Shown piece after piece: positions 36,401-46,295 of a stretch of DNA of 64,000 bases. Each line of letters opens with the position of its first letter. Position 1 is the first letter of the stretch. Source of the DNA: Macrocystis pyrifera (Eukaryota; Sar; Phaeophyceae; Laminariales; Laminariaceae); assembly GCA_031763025.1 (NCBI GenBank), contig JASSKH010000006.1:13791479-13855478 (forward strand), given 5' to 3'. The position numbers and the translations under genes were made by a program. Under the pieces are notes generated by a model. The model was not told the origin of the DNA, made no database searches, and saw nothing but the letters and a program-made list of their open reading frames with translations.

Positions 36401-39400
36401 AACTGCCTAACATTCAATTTGTTTTTACAGGATTTTCCTTGACAAGACCTAGCTACTCTGCGTACCAGGTAGGCAATGGAATTGCTCGTGGGGTTGAGAG
36501 TACAGCTTGTGCTGAACGTCAGATTTTTTTCTGGGTTGAGATATTGAGCTCCTCAAGCGAGGAGCCTCAGAAAATTCTCAGAAAATTGCAGGGGCACCCT
36601 TGCCGAGAGCGTGCTGCTCGAGATTTATGGGGGCGAATTTCATTGACAGTGAAATGGCAGCGTCAGTGCGGCCATCCTCCAGTCGGCTCGTCCGAACATG
36701 TAGACCCTTTCCCCCAGCGCTATTATATTAACCAACCCGTCCGCCCCAACGTGCTGCAATGTGCTGGATGGCGCAGATACGTAGTGTATTTCCATTTGTT
36801 CGTTGTCTTGGTTCTTGCTTGGTTTCATTTTTTTTCGTGTCCCGATCTGGAGCCCAGCCCCCCAACCCGATCGCCGAGCCCCGCCTCACAAGTAGTTCTT
36901 CGCAAGATGAAGCCCGCCCTTGATGCGACTCGCCGAACACCTCACGGCGCTTCGCGCTTGTTGCAAGCAATGTCTGGCTAGTCGATGAAAACCCGACGTG
37001 CTCCGTCCCGACATTGCAGGGATGCGAGGGTCTGTGGCCATACGACTGCGGTCATGCCTGACATGAGTACACCCCCCCCCCCCCCCCCCCAACCGCCCCT
37101 TTTCTTGAGGATCTATGGTCATGCATGCGACTACGGCCATGCCTGATATGAGTACCCCCCCCTTCCCCCCACAACCTCCCCTTTTCTCGAGTCTATGGTC
37201 ATGCATGCGACCGTGGCCATGCATGACATGAGTGCACCCTCCCCCCGCCCTTTCCCAACCTCCCCTTTTCTCGAGTCTATGGTCATGCATGCGACCGCGG
37301 CCATGCATGACATGAGTGCACCCTCCCCCCGCCCTTTCCCAACCTCCCCTTTCCTGACGTACCCCTCCTCAGCGACAAGAACGACCCGGCCACCTGGGCG
37401 TCGACAGATTTCAAGATAGCCAAGCTGACGGAGGAGGACAGGAACGACATCTTCGACTGCCCTCCTTTGAAGGACCAAGACGAGGTCGCGGCCGATCTCC
37501 AGTACAAACGAACCAGCAAGGTGAACAAAAACGAAACAAACGAATGCACCCGAAATTAACAAGAAAAAACTGAAGTTGTCAAAAAAAGAGGAACAAATAA
37601 ACAAAATAAAGACGAAAATATTATACACAAAGCAAGTAAAACCCCCTCGAAACCGCACCCACGATTCGGGTACAAACTATTAGTTCTTGGAATTACAGTT
37701 GGATGCTTTTTGGAGCGGTAAAAGGATTTAACAAGAACCAAAAAAAAAAAAAATCGTAAACAACACCAGCCTCGATAGGTGGGCTCTTTTTTGTTCGAGC
37801 GAGCGAGCTATTTGTCCTGGTATTTCCCGATGGTGGTCGTCCGTCCGCATCTCCTTGTTTTCGTCGCTAACTCCGTTTTTATCTTTTTGTGCCTCTGTTT
37901 TTATCTTTTTGTTCCTCCGTGCCATTGTTGGTAGCTATCTGTAATCGCATCGTACGTGTCCCCGTCAGCTTTTGTGTGCCTCCGTGCGGTCTTTAGTACC
38001 TCCGGTTTCCTTGGTGTACGCCCATCTCTTTCGTCGGTATTGTACATCCTTGTCTTTTTCTGTGCCCCCGTTTTTTTTTTCTTTGTGTGCATCCGTTTTG
38101 TCGTCGGCGCCTCCGTGTCTCGGATCGGTTCGTATGTGTCGTCGTCGTGGCCTGTTCTTCACTGTTGGTGCTTGTGTACATGTCTTCGTCGAATCCTCCG
38201 CGTCCGTATCGGACGGTGTACTTGCGTATCGTCGTGTATACCTACTCTTCGTCTTGATTCGGTATCTCGGTGTCTTCGTCGGTAGGCACTTACGTTCACC
38301 TTGTGCAGGACCTTTTTTTGTGTCGGCACCTCCTTGCATTTTTCGGCATCTCCCGTGTGTTTGTTTTCCATCGTGTTCGTGTTCGCCTTGTTGCGTACAT
38401 TTGCCTTTTGTGTATCTCCTCATATTCGTCGGTACTGCCGTGTCTTCGTCGGTACCCCCCCCCCCTCCACCCCTATATTATATACCTGGTATATATAAAT
38501 AGACGGGGTTGGCGTCGGTTGGCGACGATGCTGTAGAACACGCCTCTCACTGCGTGAGCTAGACAGCCAGGGTACCGTTATTTTATTTTATTTTTTGGCG
38601 GTTACCACGGCTGGCGGTCATGTTAGATCATTTTTGTGCGGGGAGAACCTTTACTCCGCACAAGGGGGATGATCGTATCACGCAATGAGCATATGGTGAG
38701 GCGCCCACGAGGCAGTTGCATAGTATACCCATTGCTGTCTCTGGAAGTGGCCACACCAGAAATTAAATCAATTCATTGATGCTGTCATCCATACCTGGTA
38801 TGCAAGAAAATCCGCCTGAAAAGCGGTTCTTAGTAGGATGCAGCTCACCCTTCATGCGACTCGCCCAACACCTCACGGCGCTTCGCGCTTGGTGCAAGCA
38901 ATGTCTGCCTGGTCGGTGAAAACCCGACGCGCTCCTTCCCTGCTTGTAGGGATGCGAGGGGCTATGGTCATACGACTACATATGGCCATGCATGATAATG
39001 AGTACCCCCCCCCCCCCGCGTGTCTTCGTCGGTACCTCCTTGCAGGCTGTCTATGCGTCCGTTCGCGATGGGGAAGCGGCGAAACTGACTAAAAAACTGG
39101 CCGAGGCTCCGAAACTAGCCAAGAAGCGCTGGGCGTTCGCCATGAAGGACACATCTAGCAAGGGCACCGCACGGGTGAGTCGTTAGCCCCACGACTGTAC
39201 ACGGGCCAGATCAAAACTGGTCCAGCCCGGTCGGGTCCGATCGGGTCGGGTCGGGTTGACTCGACCCAACCCGTGATACTTCGAAAAACTCCCGCCCCGG
39301 CCCAACCCATAGGTTTTTGAAGACCTCCTGACCCGCGAGGAGCATTGACCTCCTTTTGGGCTTCGCTTGATTGTAGTATAGGGGGAAAACCTGTCCAAAT

Positions 39401-40630
39401 GATATATTACGACTACGGCATCGGCCCCACGAGGTAGCTCGAGTAGCCCGGGCTGCTGGGGTATGGTTGTGTGTGTGTCCGAACGGCCACGTATGGAGCT
39501 CGTTCGACATGCGCACAGGCAGCATGGCGATACGTACTCGTTACGACTTCACGCGTTGCGTAGATGCTTGATGATATCGCACTCACCGTCGTTTTTTTTT
39601 TTTGTCGCTAGACAAGTTTGCCCCTACTCAGAGGATTAGTGATTGGTCTGACTCAAGACGTTGTGCGCATTGGCAGCGCAAGAGGGTCGTGCGTAGGTCG
39701 GGCACGGCTGCTTATGGTATGATATGTACCGGGTACTTCGTCGATTTTACGTATCAAGTAGTGTCCGGAAAGGCCTAAACTGAATCATGAAAGTCGCCAA
39801 AAAATAGTTATGAGTGAGTCATCAATAATTCCTGAATGTATGTCGCCGAAAAGTAGTTATGAGTCAATCATCAATGATTCCCGAATGTATCTTTAATGGG
39901 TCATGGATGAGTCTTCAACGGATCGTGATGTAGCATGAACGAGATACGAGCGAGTCAAGAATGAGTTACGAATTCCCAGATGAATCAACGCTGCGCTCGT
40001 ACACCGATACCAGAACAGCGAACCAGGGGAGAAGATCCAGCCAGGAATGCAGCATGACGGACGCAGTCCCTCACTCGTTAATCCACTGCTTTTAGGTCTT
40101 TGTCCCTCGCATTTAACGCCTCTTTTATAGACATGCGTGGTCGGAGATTGGTGCCGTACGTCACCCTGTCTTCCACACTGAGTCGCGCATGAGCCATGAG
40201 CGAGTCAGACGGAGTCGCGAATCAATCACGCATCGGTTTTAAAGGAGTGTGTGTCCATGTTTTGGATTTATAGATAATCCTAACCCTTTTAGTCCCGTTC
40301 TGAGGACAAACCACTCGAATTATGCCCTTTGAACGGGACTGCAGTAGTACAGTAAAGGCTAAGGTAGGCGCGAAACAAAACCCCGAAATAACCCCCTCCT
40401 TTGCTATAACAGAACCCTTGATCCCCCCCCACCCTGCTTTGCCTACCCCCCCCCTCTCACCCCCAATCAACCATTTGCTCTACGGTGGACAGGCGCCGGT
40501 CGTGCTGAGGGACGGGGAGGGGGTCATCAGGGCAGCCACGGTGGACGAGGAGAGAGGCATGAGCTACGCGGACGAAAATCTCTTCCGCCGGGACGTGCGA
40601 CGATCGACAGCTCTTCGACAAATGGACTAG
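31296..40630 (+). CDS. Putative mitochondrial protein with Bot1/mS45-like helix-turn-helix, eight exons
   Basis: Exons 31296-31377, 31611-31783, 32773-32907, 33563-33657, 34266-34385, 37373-37520, 39046-39174 and 40493-40630 total 1020 nt and join in one frame to 339 residues plus stop. The N-terminus (MTPARNAVGSS... RLLRTDTPV) is rich in Arg and Ser and lacks acidic residues in its first 20 positions, like a mitochondrial presequence. Residues about 100-150 (PDMVKRKMFELWQKDP, then SLSKRYGLPFLDVQAIL) resemble the helix-turn-helix of fungal Bot1/mS45 small-subunit mitoribosomal proteins, a family of similar length. The C-terminal third is charged and Lys/Arg-rich. Exons 3-8 are well supported by splice signals and codon character. 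The first two, especially the GTACCA donor after exon 1, are tentative. Function is inferred from this local resemblance only; it could be another mitochondrial or nuclear HTH protein. Confidence 0.6.
31611..31783 (+). CDS. Exon 2 of the mS45-like gene
   Basis: The acceptor is CGACCTCAG and the donor CAG|GTACGA. 173 nt read as 57 codons after two completing bases: a highly charged segment with RARASEWESDDQRLNRW and RNKTQKKREKTW. The exit is phase 0, matching the next exon. Confidence 0.55.
32773..32907 (+). CDS. Exon 3 of the mS45-like gene (start of HTH)
   Basis: The acceptor is TGCCTTAG and the donor GTGAGA, 45 codons in phase 0. It reads DLCRIKWEPDPTTIPDNW then VPDMVKRKMFELWQKDP. This matches the pattern of a helix preceding a short DNA/RNA-binding helix-turn-helix. 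Confidence 0.8.
33047..33511 (+). repeat. Long C/T tract in intron 3 of the mS45-like gene
   Basis: About 465 bases almost purely C and T on the sense strand, with CCCCT units and a pure C run of more than 60 near 33387-33463. The complement is G-quadruplex-prone. Exact length may be unreliable in assembly. Confidence 0.95.
33563..33657 (+). CDS. Exon 4 of the mS45-like gene (HTH recognition part)
   Basis: The acceptor is GGCGTCAG and the donor GTGAGT, 95 nt. It reads SLSKRYGLPFLDVQAIL then LKLSAKEK. It lies between a pyrimidine-rich intron upstream and a purine-rich intron downstream. Confidence 0.82.
33722..34022 (+). repeat. A/G tract in intron 4 of the mS45-like gene
   Basis: About 300 bases dominated by GAGA, GGGAGG and AAGG on the sense strand, on the other side of the 95-nt exon 4. 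Confidence 0.9.
34266..34385 (+). CDS. Exon 5 of the mS45-like gene
   Basis: The acceptor is CGACCAG and the donor GTGAGG, 120 nt. It reads YEIYPEIEDLMVERKEAF then IEDLGQHYGQEIPFIYEH. The entering base completes a Gly codon with the previous exon. Confidence 0.82.
34908..35097 (-). mobile_element. Dispersed repeat D, 3' fragment
   Basis: Only the final ~190 bp of the family (gtactcattatcatgcatgg ... gagggtgagctgcatcct), in tandem with copy 3. Confidence 0.8.
35100..35635 (-). mobile_element. Dispersed repeat D, copy 3
   Basis: Reverse complement of the family: poly-G then gtactcattatcatgcatgg on the left, ending at gttgccaaccgacgccaacc on the right. It lies in intron 5 of the mS45-like gene. 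Confidence 0.8.
36893..37360 (+). repeat. Dispersed repeat D 3' end followed by tandem terminal units
   Basis: 36893-37092 is a 3' fragment of repeat D. Its last ~85 bp (tctatggtcatgcatgcgac, then catgagt and a C-run) are then repeated three more times to 37360, directly before the acceptor of exon 6. Confidence 0.8.
37373..37520 (+). CDS. Exon 6 of the mS45-like gene
   Basis: The acceptor is CCCTCCTCAG and the donor GTGAAC, 148 nt. It reads DKNDPATWASTDFKIAKL then TEEDRNDIFDCPPLKDQDEV. Its polypyrimidine tract is the tail of a tandem array of ~0.55-kb-repeat 3' ends. Confidence 0.82.
38457..39018 (+). mobile_element. ~0.55-kb dispersed repeat D, copy 1, with 18-bp target duplication
   Basis: Runs from a C-run through gttggcgtcggttggcgacg, a TTTTGTGCGGGGAGAACC hairpin, and cctcacggcgcttcgcgctt to a terminal C-run. 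CGTGTCTTCGTCGGTACC occurs exactly at 38439-38456 and 39019-39036, consistent with a long target-site duplication as made by retrotransposition. The host sequence there is itself TCGTCGGT-rich, so chance is not excluded. It lies in intron 6 of the mS45-like gene. Confidence 0.75.
39046..39174 (+). CDS. Exon 7 of the mS45-like gene
   Basis: The acceptor is CTCCTTGCAG and the donor GTGAGT, 43 codons in phase 0. It reads AVYASVRDGEAAKLTKKL then AKKRWAFAMKDTSSKG. A complete ~0.55-kb repeat with an 18-bp target duplication ends just upstream. Confidence 0.8.
39785..39900. repeat. Two ~60-bp tandem units with TGAGTCA-like words
   Basis: gtcgccraaaartagttatg, agt-atcatcaat and attcc-gaatgtat repeat in tandem. 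GAGTCA/GAGTGA words stay frequent to about 40230. This lies in intron 7 of the mS45-like gene. Confidence 0.7.
40493..40630 (+). CDS. Terminal exon of the mS45-like gene
   Basis: The acceptor is GGTGGACAG and the exon ends in TAG, 46 codons including the stop. It reads APVVLRDGEGVIRAATVDEE then ENLFRRDVRRSTALRQMD. A C-rich pyrimidine tract lies at 40428-40475. Confidence 0.78.
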   Translation, partial: APVVLRDGEGVIRAATVDEERGMSYADENLFRRDVRRSTALRQMD

Positions 40631-41206
40631 CTAGAGAAAGAAATAGACTGGAGGGTCGCGCGGCGGCTGAGAGCGCGAATCGATAAAAACTAGTTCCATC
40701 ACCACCCCTTACTTCCCTACTGCTGCATAGTAGAGGTCCCGGCACTACTTCCAAATGGTTTTTGGCCACGACGGGTCTGTCTCGCGTCAAGAACGTCTTG
40801 ATGGAAGACAGAACGTGGCAGCGGTTTTTTCGCCGTGTCGAGACTGGTATGGTTTTTGTTTTTTTTCGGAATCGGCTTCTGCAGGGGAGGGGATGATGTT
40901 GAAACACCCGCGGAATTCAACCCTGTCCTGAAACAGAAATGGTGGACCGGGTTCAGGTTTAGGGAAACGCATCTGCCAAGGTTTAGGGGGTAGAGCACCA
41001 GGGTTAGGGCATGCCTTGATTTTTGGGGACTTGAAAGAGAAAAAGTGACGACAAAAAGTGACGATTACAGCATCGGCTTTTGGCGGATAATATATTTGTT
41101 ACCGTGGTACCTGGTATGTCCGAAGTACAGCAGTGCAATATGGGTCGGACGGCACCGACGCAGCTCGATCCTACTCATGCCGAATGGGTTCTCTTCAGCT
41201 TACACA

Positions 41207-41965
41207 CTACTACTCCCCAGTGTCAACTGGGGTCTCTTCGACTTACATTTTTTTTTTCCCCGGTGTCAACGGGGGTCTCTCCAGTTTCCACCGTATATCT
41301 CGGTGGCAGCTGAGGTGTCCTGAAGTTCCGCACGATTCGCCAGTGCCAACTAAGGTCTCTCCATTTCTTCCACACTATTCCCCAGTGCCAACTGAGGTCT
41401 CTCCGCTCGTTTTTCACACTATTCACCGGTGTCAACTGAGGTCTCTCCAACTGTCACACTATTCTCTAGTGTCGACTTGGGTGTCTGCAACTTCCACACT
41501 ATTTCCCAGTGAGCTGAGATCTCTCCAGTTTCCACACGGCCTCTCTAACTTTCATACCATTCCCCAGAGGCAACTGGGGTATCTGCAACTTGGCGTACTT
41601 CTTCCCCAGTGTCAGCTGGGGTCTCTTTATTTTCGATACGGTTCACGGATGCAAGAAAGGTCTATAACTTGCGCATTATTCCCCGGTGTCAAGCTGAGGT
41701 ATCTTCAACTTCCACACGATTCACCAGTCTCACAACTGGAGTCTCTTCAACTTCGACAGTATTCCTCAGTGTCAACTGGAGTGTGTTCCAGATGCACACT
41801 ATTCCCCAGTGTTAACCGGGGGTCAGTCCGATGTACACGGTGCTCCTTAATGTGTGAACTGTTAAAAAGGCCTGACTTTCACACTATTTTCCAATGGAGA
41901 TTTCTCCAACTTCCACACGGTTCCACGGTGTCAACTGAGGTCTTTCCATTTTTTACCGTATTCCC
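41207..41965 (+). repeat. ~42-bp satellite array 1
   Basis: About 17 degenerate units of the type CCCAGTGTCAACTGGGGTCT followed by ctccaacttccacactattc. Because 42 is a multiple of three, the array stays open as a 295-codon plus-strand frame (41133-42020). I regard this as a side effect of the period. Confidence 0.9.
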
Positions 41966-42019
41966 CCGTGTCGATCTTACAGGGATGCGGTGTTTGACGT
42001 GTTTATCAGCTCGTGCGTA

Positions 42020-43780
42020 GCTGTGATGTAAAAGCCGGATAGACTCGCTTGCCGATGACAAACCAAGACTCATACTGTACTTCTTGCACTTTACAAAAAA
42101 TACGCTCGTATTATATATAGCTATCGAGAAGCGAACGCGTGAACCACCGTTCAATGTTATCGTATGGGAAGCTCAATAGAAGATAATAATATGTTTGTTT
42201 GTTGGTGATCCCAGGACAGTATTGATTGCTTGTTATGCTCAACAGGCAAGGCTCGTGAGGAACAGAAACAGAGTGAGCTCAAAAGGGCGACGCGCGTCGG
42301 CTGTGTCTACTCTGGCAATCCAGTTCTTTTTTTCATTTGAGCCGACGATCAACCGAATATACCTATTGCAATTGAACTTATACTACAGCGAGTCCCGTTC
42401 CATACGTGCGTACGTGCTCCCTGCTCCAGTGACTCCTGGCAGACATCAGACCACACTACAAACTTGCAATCTTACCTACTGCTATGGCTGGCCTAAGGTC
42501 TGAATCCCAACCACTCATCTTCAGTCCAGTTTGGGTTCTTTATAGGTCCAGTCTAGCCCCTTCAGAGGTCTTTCCTTCCTCGCTATCCGTCTCCTGTTCT
42601 CGTCTGTCGAGAGAGTAGAATGCCCTCGAATGGGAAATGCGACCATTCCGAGATCCAGACCAGCTTTCATGCAGGTATATGCCTATATACGAATATTGGC
42701 GTGTTTGCTTGCCTGCCTGACTGATCGCCCTCTCGTCAGCGCTTGTAGCCAAGTTAGACGCGCTGGTTGTGACCACACAGGTCGTCTGTCCGGACTACGT
42801 ATGATACACTGCTGTGCATTGATGATACGTTCGTGCGACCCTCGTGCATGTACCTACCATACCATACGTGTAAGTGACGCATGCAAATGATTCTAACCTT
42901 CCTTGTCCACTGTACGACTATATCTCCCTGGGGTCACCATATCAAGTCCATAGAGTAATAATGTCTGAATCCTTCTCAATCATCTTCAGCCCAGTTTGAG
43001 TTGTTTGCAGGTGTAGTCTAGCCACTGGCAGACCCTTTTATCCTCGCTGTCAATATCGTACATCATTTTCGTATATATATATGTGGGGAAGGTGTAATTA
43101 ATGTCCTCGTCCCGGAAATGCGGCCATTCCGAGATTCCGACAAGTGTAAAGTGAGTATTCCAGCATGCACTGCACGATAACATGCAACGTGCGTGTGATA
43201 CGTGTGATACATGAGCACATCATCCACGATACGTGACGTCGGTGCATATTTTTTTTGTTCTTGGGGGCCGCGTCGAGTAGATACCAGGGTGTGATGATAA
43301 GCCCGAAGATTGTAGCCCCGTCTTTAGACCGGCTCATATCTTGGATGTTGGGAGTATAAAGGCTTGTTGCCGTCCCCTTTCCTCTAGAATGAAGCGGGGA
43401 GCGTCCGACACTTTGACCCCCAATCATACTCCAGGCCCTCCGCGTATAGCAAGGCGTATTTGCTGCAACTCTGCTGCGTGCCTGCGTACTAACTGTTCTA
43501 CCGTACGAGTAGTTATTCTATGCTACCAAAGACTTTTCGCGAGATGTATACAAGTACACAGTAGTACAGAAGAAGACCTGCTGCTACCTACTGTACTGCT
43601 TTATCACATGAAAACTGTATAACCAAACAGGTCATAGCACTATTAATAATACTAGATGGGTACGTAGTGACTACACATTGATAGTGTAGTATGAGCAGCA
43701 TGTGCCAGATTACTCTGTAATATCAAGCAGCGACTACATGGCACTGGCTACTGCTGTAATATGTGTCATCTCTGACACCT
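42020..43780. other. Unassigned, between satellite arrays
   Basis: 42480-42660 and 42962-43140 are a diverged direct repeat (gtctgaatcc, catcttcagyccagttt, gcgaccattccgagat). Nothing coding recognised. Confidence 0.5.
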
Positions 43781-43782
43781 GG

Positions 43783-44468
43783 TAGTGAACTTGGGGTTCT
43801 CCGACTTCCACGCTATCCCCCAGCGTCAATGGGGGTATTTCCAACTCTCAAACTATTGCCCAGTGTCAACTGCGGCTTGTTCAATTTCCATCGTGTTTCT
43901 CAGTATCAACTCGAGTGTTCCTACTCGCACGCTGTTCCCCAGTGTCAGCAGGGGTCGGTCCCTTCCCACAGTATTCCCTAAAATGTCAACTGGGCTCTTT
44001 CCAACTCATTCCACACTGGTTACCAGCATCATTTGGGATCTCTTCAATTTCCACGCTACTCCCCAGAGGTCGACTGAGGCCTTTCCAACTCCCGCACTAC
44101 TCCTCGGTGTCAACTGCTGTGCTCTCTTCAAATTCCGTGCTTTCAACTGGGGTCTCATCGCAATCAGCAATATTCACCAGTGTAAACTATTACGGGGGTG
44201 GGTCCATAGTTAATAGGACCGATGGTATACATAAAAACCTATATATTTACCTATTTTTGCTAACAATATTTGGTCCTATTAACTATGGTCCCCCGTAAAA
44301 GGGTCTTTCCTTTTTCCACCGTGCTCCTCAATCAACTGGGCGGGTCTCTCCAGCCTGAACCAACCCTCTCTCCAACTTCCACATTATTTCCCCAGTTGTC
44401 CACTGTGGACAACCGGGGTGTTTCCAACTTTCACACGATTCTCCGGTGTCAGGTGGGGTCTCTGAAAC
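43783..44468 (+). repeat. ~42-bp satellite array 2, interrupted by a MITE
   Basis: The same satellite as at 41.2 kb in the same orientation, in two parts (43783-44187, 44301-44468). The MITE at 44188-44300 entered after the array formed. Confidence 0.9.
44188..44300 (+). mobile_element. MITE family 1 copy inside a satellite array
   Basis: A complete element that splits one unit of the ~42-bp satellite: cagtgtaaact precedes it and gggtctttcc follows. The flank shows at most a TA duplication, which supports mariner-type insertion. Confidence 0.88.
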
Positions 44469-46093
44469 GGAAATTCATTTCGTGTCCGTCCGTCCGTCGG
44501 TCTGTCTGTCTGACCCTTCGATCTCATTCCAGGTGTGACTGGCGTCAATCCCCCCTGAGCCTATCCCAAACGGTTGACGCCCAACCAGCGGCTACCGTTT
44601 CGAAGCACTAGTTTGCTTGCTGTTTTATTTTACATGTGTAGATGGGTGTTGGGTTCACAGCAAAGAGTAATACCACAGGGTAGTGGGAGAGCTTGTATGT
44701 TCTAGGGTTCCTAACACGAGCTCTATATATTATCTGCAGCACAAACCGTGGCATTCAAAAACCGACTTTGAGGAACATTGCAAGGGCAACCCAACGGACA
44801 CTACCATGATCTATATATTATTGAATGACATACATGCATACTGTATTGCATCGCCAACGGTTTGCGCTGCCGTGCTGTTCCCTAAATGTTTACATTCAAG
44901 GCTGGATGGCGGCATGGATTTCTAGAGTTAACCTTGCAAGAGCCGGGCACCGACCTTAACGACGAATTGAAGCAATACTGTTTGGTGACAGAAGCCTCTA
45001 CCGATAGAACGTACCCCTGTTGTGATTGACGATCCGTGCGTGATTCACGAACGATACTCGTACCGAATCTTGCTCGAGCGATTGTTGTACGTATGAGTGG
45101 TGTTACGAGGGGTGTTTGGGTGGGTCGCCTACCTGAAGGCACAGGGCAACGGAAAAGCCGCAAGTTGGGGCGTGCCGCTTGTGTATGTCAGCTGCCGTTT
45201 CCCGCTGCGCGCGGTATGAGCGTCAACGACTAGGGACCGTCTGCAAAACAGATACGTACCTGGTAGTAGGATGCGAGCATCTGAATAGGTCGGACAGTTT
45301 TCAACCAGACAATTTTCGATCGGACACGCCAGGATTTTTCGTTTGTGTAAGACCCTACAGTAGGTGCACCTAGGAAATTATGTGGTATTCGGACAGGCGG
45401 TATGCATGTCAGGAAATAGGGGACGCTCAGAGGGATGATCGGTTCCGCATCTCCTGCTCAAGCCTTGGCCCGAGCGATTATATTGAAGTCCCAAAAATCT
45501 CCCAGACATGTTTGTTTTCACGCGGTGTGTTTGGAGCCGGCATCCTGCTGGTCTCCCGTCGCTGGTGCCAATGAACCCGCCCCTCCACCCACCCAAGAAT
45601 GCTCGTAACAGGAAAAAGCAATACCAAAAATCAAAACCCCTAAAAGGGTAGGTAGTGCTACGGAAACATGTACCGGTATTCACTGCTGAGGCTACCTCGT
45701 CCCGTACTGTAGCTGACAACAGCAAGCAGTAGGCAGCCAGTGCCGTGTTCCTTGTTATCTTTTCTGCGTGCCATAGCGATAAAACCTGTACATACTCTTT
45801 TCACTGCTGTCGCTGTTAAACGTGCCGGTTTATAACGTATGGCAGCTTGCGGCCGAAACAAGAGCGGCGTGATCGTGCAAGCCTTGCAAGTTTGGACCTT
45901 GTGCCTGTCCGGAAGAATGCAAAAAAGCTCCACCTCGACGCCTCGACTCGACATTTCCTTGTAACCTCGGAAAAAAACAAAAACTAAACAACACGTGCTA
46001 CACACTCTTACTTGAAACTGTTCAGCAAAACATCATCTCGACGCTAAAACTCGACGTTTCCTTGACATCGAAACAAAAGGAAAACGAAGGTTG
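44469..46093. other. Unassigned, 3' of the unrecognised gene
   Basis: No repeat or exon supported. A GTCC/TGTC-rich patch lies at 44484-44510. Confidence 0.45.
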
Positions 46094-46295
46094 CTACGGC
46101 CAAACGTTGATTGGTCTCGCTGGCTCGGGCACCACCACGTCCCTCCCTGCTTTCCTCGCCAGGTCAAGGAACTCTTGAAGGGTGTTACCCTTGCGGATGG
46201 CGTTCTTCACCGGCCCAGTGAAGTCTCCATCCCCGTTCGCCATGCTCACCAACTTCGACGCTTTCAGGGTGGACGCTAGCTCAAGCGCCCTGGCG
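46094..46295 (-). CDS. Unrecognised gene, terminal exon
   Basis: The acceptor is AACAATGCAG after a CTCTCTCCC tract. 202 nt ending in TAG. Its first base completes a Gly codon. It encodes a likely helical C-terminus with GPVKNAIRKGNTLQEFLDL. Confidence 0.75.

Noticed and set aside
41133..42020. 295-codon plus-strand ORF
   Set aside because: It is the in-frame reading of a 42-bp satellite; the open frame follows from the period.
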